Shown here piece by piece: positions 59,327-64,000 of a stretch of DNA of 64,000 nt. Where the stretch lies: contig CAWBKU010000003.1 in assembly GCA_963789535.1 (NCBI GenBank), positions 62,001-126,000 on the forward strand. The letters are read 5' to 3'. The number at the start of each line of letters is the position of its first letter. Position 1 is the first letter of the stretch. The notes beneath the pieces are model-generated. The model worked only from the letters and a program-made list of their open reading frames with translations, ran no database searches and was not told the origin of the DNA. Source of the stretch: CAVXHQ01 sp963789535 (lineage in GTDB: Bacteria; Pseudomonadota; Alphaproteobacteria; Rhodobacterales; Rhodobacteraceae). The position numbers and the translations under genes were made by a program.

Positions 59327-59419
59327 GGCCCTGTCTATGCCGCGCGTGATGGCGCGGTCCAGCCCCGGCCTTGTTCCCCCCGCCGTGACTGCTAGGTTGC
59401 GATGCAAGGGGAGACGCCT

Positions 59420-60391
59420 GTGGCTGGACTTTTGGCATTGCTCGACGACGTGGCCGGCATCGCCAAGGTGGCGGCCGCCTCGGTCGACGACATCGCGGGG
59501 CAGGCGGCAAAGGCGAGCGCCAAGGCGGCGGGGGTGGTGATCGACGACGCGGCGGTGACGCCGAACTATGTCGCGGGCCTCGACGCCAGTCGCGAGCTGC
59601 CGATCATCTGGCGCATCGCGCGCCGCTCGGTCTTCAACAAGGTGGTGATCCTGCTGCCCATTGCGATGCTGCTGTCGAACCTCGCGCCCTGGCTCATCAC
59701 GCCGCTGCTGATGCTGGGCGGGCTCTACCTGTGCTTCGAGGGTGCCGAGAAGGTGTTCCACTGGCTGTTTCCGCACGGCGACGCAAAGGTCGTCGAGGAT
59801 TTGACGATCCGCGATCCCGCCAGGCTCGAGGAGGAGCGGGTCGCGGGGGCGATCAAGACCGACTTCATCCTCTCGGCCGAGATCATGACCATCCTGCTGT
59901 CGGGGATCGAGGACAGCACGCTCTGGGTCGAGGCGGCGGTCCTCGGGCTGGCGGGGATCATGATTACCGTGGTGGTCTATGGCGCGGTCGGGCTGATCGT
60001 GAAGATGGACGACATCGGCCTGAAGCTCGTGCAGATCGGGCGTCTTGCCGCGACGCGGGCGTTCGGGCGGGGGCTCGTCAAAGGGATGCCGCACTTCATG
60101 AGGGTGCTGAGTGTCGTCGGCACCGCCGCGATGATCTGGGTCGGCGGCTCCATCCTCGTGCACGGCACCGAGGTGCTGGGCTGGGCCTGGCCCTCCGCGA
60201 CGATCGAGGCGATCGCCGTGGCCGCCGCCCATGCCGTGCCGCAGGCCGAGGGGTTCGTGGAATGGGCGGTGACGGCGGCGCTCGACGGGGTTGTCGGGCT
60301 GGCGGTGGGCCTGGCGCTGATCCCTCTGGCGACCCGCCTGATCGGGCCGCTCATCGCGGTATTCTCCGGCGCGGCGGGTGCAACTCAGTGA
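59420..60391 (+). CDS. DUF808 membrane protein (YedI-like)
   Basis: A 323-residue protein. It opens LLALLDDVAGIAKVAAASVDDI, the DUF808 signature, and has about six hydrophobic segments, including VVILLPIAMLLSNLAPWLITPLL and a C-terminal pair. GTG 59420 is chosen because AAGGGGAG lies 7-10 nt upstream and homology begins at AGLLALLDD; ATG 59402 would place the ribosome site inside the gene. Function unknown. The next gene overlaps its stop. Confidence 0.85.
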   Translation: MAGLLALLDDVAGIAKVAAASVDDIAGQAAKASAKAAGVVIDDAAVTPNYVAGLDASRELPIIWRIARRSVFNKVVILLPIAMLLSNLAPWLITPLLMLGGLYLCFEGAEKVFHWLFPHGDAKVVEDLTIRDPARLEEERVAGAIKTDFILSAEIMTILLSGIEDSTLWVEAAVLGLAGIMITVVVYGAVGLIVKMDDIGLKLVQIGRLAATRAFGRGLVKGMPHFMRVLSVVGTAAMIWVGGSILVHGTEVLGWAWPSATIEAIAVAAAHAVPQAEGFVEWAVTAALDGVVGLAVGLALIPLATRLIGPLIAVFSGAAGATQ

Positions 60392-60765
60392 CACGACGCG
60401 GCGACGATGTGCTGCTTCTGGCGGGCCGTCTGCTGCTTGCCGCGCTCTTTCTCGGGGGGGCGGTGCAAAAGACGCTCAGTCCTGGCGACGCGATGGCCCT
60501 CCTCGCCGGTCGCGGCCTGCCCGAGGTGCTGGTCTGGCCGGCGCTGGCCTTCAATGCGGCGGCGGGCCTTGCGCTCGTCGCGGGCGTCGCGGTGCGTCCC
60601 GTCGCGCTGTCGCTGGCCGCCTACAGCGGCGTGACGAGCCTCTTTCACTTCATCCCCGAAGACCCCTGGCAGATGTCGATCTTCGTCAAGAACTGGGCGA
60701 TCGCGGGCGGCTGCCTCGCCCTTGCGGTCGCGGGTCCGGGCCGTTTCGCGTTTGGTGGCAGGTAG
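60388..60765 (+). CDS. DoxX-family membrane protein
   Basis: A 125-residue protein with four hydrophobic helices: LLAGRLLLAALFLGGAVQK, a middle pair, and WAIAGGCLALAVAG near the end. HFIPEDPWQMSIFVKNWA is typical of DoxX. Its GTG start overlaps the DUF808 stop (GTGA), so the two are translated together. Function in the family ranges from thiosulfate oxidation to redox-complex support; not assignable here. Confidence 0.85.
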   Translation: MTRRGDDVLLLAGRLLLAALFLGGAVQKTLSPGDAMALLAGRGLPEVLVWPALAFNAAAGLALVAGVAVRPVALSLAAYSGVTSLFHFIPEDPWQMSIFVKNWAIAGGCLALAVAGPGRFAFGGR

Positions 60766-60779
60766 CGCGCCGCATCCAT

Positions 60780-60813
60780 TCACGTTGCCGCAACAACTCC
60801 CGCCGGAGGCTCC
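60780..60813. repeat. Intergenic repeat region, copy 2
   Basis: Holds TCACGTTGCCGCAACAAC (60780-60797), one mismatch from a motif just before lon (15404-15421) and three from 13102-13119, followed by the reverse complement of GGAGCCTCCGGCGGG (60799-60813), also found at 5487-5501. Confidence 0.45.
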
Positions 60814-60830
60814 GCCATATACCCCGCGCG

Positions 60831-61502
60831 CTAGCGCCGCGCGAGTTGCGCCACGGTATAGGTCTGGAACACGCGCCCTTCGTCCCGCGGCACGAAGCCC
60901 GGATCGACGGCGACGCAGCCCAGACCGCAGACCTGGATCGCGTTGCGGGTGTCGTATTCCACCCGCCAGACGCGCCCGCCGGGCGTCGAGATATAGCCGT
61001 CGATCCCGAAACTGAAATCCCCCTCGAGGTCGCCGATCGAGGGCACCTCGTTGTCGTAGGCGGGATCGTAGGCGCCGTGGGTGTGGTAGCTGGCAAAGAC
61101 CGAGGGGCCGGGTGCGGGCTGCGTGCAGGACGCGAGCAGGCCCGGGATCGGCGGGGTCGCGGCGATCTGGCCAGAGGACGTAAGGTAGAAGTAGCCGCAG
61201 AATTCCGTGTTGCCCGCAAAGGACCGCGACTGGATCGAGTTCAGGAAGTTTCGCGCGAAGGCGTCGGCCTGTGCGGCGGGCGGCCCCTCGACGCGCGGCC
61301 GGTCGACGAAGCCGCCGGGCGACGCGCTCGCCAGACTGATCGCGCCGGTGCCGCGCGCGCCCGGAGAGGCCGCGGCGGGCCCGCCGATCTGGCGGTCGCC
61401 CGGGTGCACGACGCCCGCCGTGTCCGAGATGGTGACGGGGGCAGGGGCGGCGCAGGCGCCGAGGGTGGCGAGCAGGGCGACGGCGAGGGCGGTCTGGCGC
61501 AT
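60831..61502 (-). CDS. DUF4329 lipoprotein
   Basis: A 223-residue lipoprotein. The lipobox LGAC places lipidated Cys at residue 17, after a hydrophobic signal. A Pro/Ala/Gly linker to about residue 75 is followed by a DUF4329 domain related to JAB/Mpr1-Pad1 peptidases: FCGYFYLTSSGQI, ASYHTHGAYDPAYDNEVPS near 145-163 and GRVFQTYTVAQLA at the end. The YHTHG and D residues could hold a metal. It is transcribed after tkt on the minus strand with a 47-bp gap. Confidence 0.82.
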   Translation of the reverse strand: MRQTALAVALLATLGACAAPAPVTISDTAGVVHPGDRQIGGPAAASPGARGTGAISLASASPGGFVDRPRVEGPPAAQADAFARNFLNSIQSRSFAGNTEFCGYFYLTSSGQIAATPPIPGLLASCTQPAPGPSVFASYHTHGAYDPAYDNEVPSIGDLEGDFSFGIDGYISTPGGRVWRVEYDTRNAIQVCGLGCVAVDPGFVPRDEGRVFQTYTVAQLARR

Positions 61503-61549
61503 GGGGTCTCCGGAATACGGGGGGGTGCGGAGACCGCTCCCGGGTGGGA

Positions 61550-63568
<2,019 letters not shown>

Positions 63569-63937
63569 AGGTCTGGTCCTTCACGAAGGGGCGGCCGCCG
63601 GGGCCGGTTCATTGCGGATCGGTCATATCAGGGACGGCCCCGAGATCAAGGACTTGGTAGCAGAGCGCGGGAAGGCGGGTGGACGCAACGTCGCATCCGG
63701 GCCTCTTCCAATGGATGAAGCCAGCGGCCTAATCCCATGACCCGGAATGGAAAACGACGATTTGCCAAAGCCTGTCTGCGTCGCATAGGGTAGGCAGGAA
63801 ACGGCGCGATTCGCCGCGCTGGACCGGCGTTCCCGAGGTGGCTTGCAGGGATCGGTGCGGCGCGATCCGGCGAGAAGAGATGCCGTCCCAGGCGCGCCCT
63901 CACGGGCGGGCCGCCGGACCTGAGGAGATGGGCAGAA
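63569..63937. other. Divergent intergenic region between tkt and the coiled-coil gene
   Basis: About 370 bases without a credible gene. It holds the tkt promoter near one end. A minus-strand frame at 63623-63994 is rejected as non-protein-like. No RNA gene recognised. Confidence 0.6.
63622..63649 (-). promoter_or_regulatory. Promoter of tkt
   Basis: On the minus strand TTGATC (63649-63644), 16-bp spacer, TATGAC (63627-63622), 54 bp before the start codon. Confidence 0.65.
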
Positions 63938-64000
63938 ATGAGCGATATCAATGCGCTGGAGTCGAGAATTGTGGCGGCGTTCGTGCGCCTGCAAAGCGGG
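63938..64000 (+). CDS. Start of a short coiled-coil gene, cut by the window end
   Basis: ATG 63938 with GAGGAG about 10 nt upstream opens 21 codons (SDINALESRIVAAFVRLQSG) to the end of the window. The heptad-like pattern and the place opposite tkt match the small coiled-coil protein that precedes zapA in Rhodobacterales. Only the start is visible. Confidence 0.55.
   Translation, partial: MSDINALESRIVAAFVRLQSG

Noticed and set aside
63623..63994. A minus-strand frame between tkt and the coiled-coil gene
   Set aside because: The product is Arg/Pro/Ser-rich without domain character, and it overlaps the tkt promoter and the plausible plus-strand start at 63938.

Overview
The window reads as a chromosomal segment of a high-GC alphaproteobacterium, most likely of the order Rhodobacterales (Rhodobacteraceae). 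The evidence is a C4-pathway 5-aminolevulinate synthase of 407 residues with its PLP lysine at position 248, an alphaproteobacterial SOS box (GTTC-N7-GTTC) before uvrA, CtrA-like TTAA-N7-TTAA sites, a bactofilin/M23 peptidase pair, a DUF1127 micro-protein, mmsA, and a tkt gene divergent from a short coiled-coil gene start. Nearly all genes are core metabolism. There is no prophage, CRISPR array or plasmid backbone. The only mobile element is one IS66-family insertion.

Layout. 1-2.1 kb: squalene/phytoene-synthase-like protein, convergent with an MFS permease. 2.1-6.3 kb: a divergent cobalamin cluster, cobA-cobB on the minus strand (cobB frameshifted) and cbiD-cobK on the plus strand, followed by an overlapping AlkA-type glycosylase. 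7-12 kb: tpiA, a TfoX/IscA overlap pair, a DUF1800-DUF1501 pair and a DUF59 Fe-S assembly protein. 12-13 kb: aqpS-like aquaporin and arsC. 13-18 kb: tgt, an acidic exported protein, lon. 17.9-18.7 kb: two small exported paralogues, one carrying an S74-type self-cleaving chaperone motif. 18.9-20.5 kb: an HU-like protein, three tRNAs (Val-CAC, Val-TAC, Asp-GTC) and a histidine phosphatase. 20.5-29.3 kb: broken M20 peptidase, hemA, rodZ-like, ispG, DsbA-like, aminotransferase, broken amidase. 29.4-33.4 kb: PBP1A, a small membrane protein, prfB. 33.4-36.3 kb: IS66 element with an exact 8-bp target duplication and a decayed passenger ORF. 36.3-42.6 kb: bactofilin plus M23 peptidase, bcp, AsmA/DUF3971 giant. 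42.6-49 kb: queA, MFS, DUF924, PAS-GAF-GGDEF, lpdA. 49-51.5 kb: von Willebrand protein with six Ig-like tandem repeats. 51.6-57.9 kb: uvrA, DUF4260, mmsA, CBS protein, coaD, DUF1127. 58-64 kb: gap, two small membrane genes, DUF808, DUF4329 lipoprotein, tkt and the start of a coiled-coil gene.

Themes. Cell-envelope growth genes recur (RodZ-like, amidase, PBP1A, bactofilin/M23, AsmA). Both dedicated queuosine genes (tgt, queA) and three central-carbon enzymes (tpiA, gap, tkt) are present. Three otherwise intact conserved genes (cobB, M20 peptidase, amidase) each carry exactly one extra base. This is either a sequencing or assembly artefact or real decay. The cobB case stands out because the break sits inside a short AT-rich patch of rare codons that could act as an internal translation start.

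Many genes are preceded by a recognisable housekeeping promoter, TTGNNN-N17-TANNNN, most clearly before the three tRNAs, PBP1A, prfB, ispG, M23 and tkt. Four strong intrinsic terminators separate the main convergent or terminal units. All calls come from reading sequence and translations; no database search was run.
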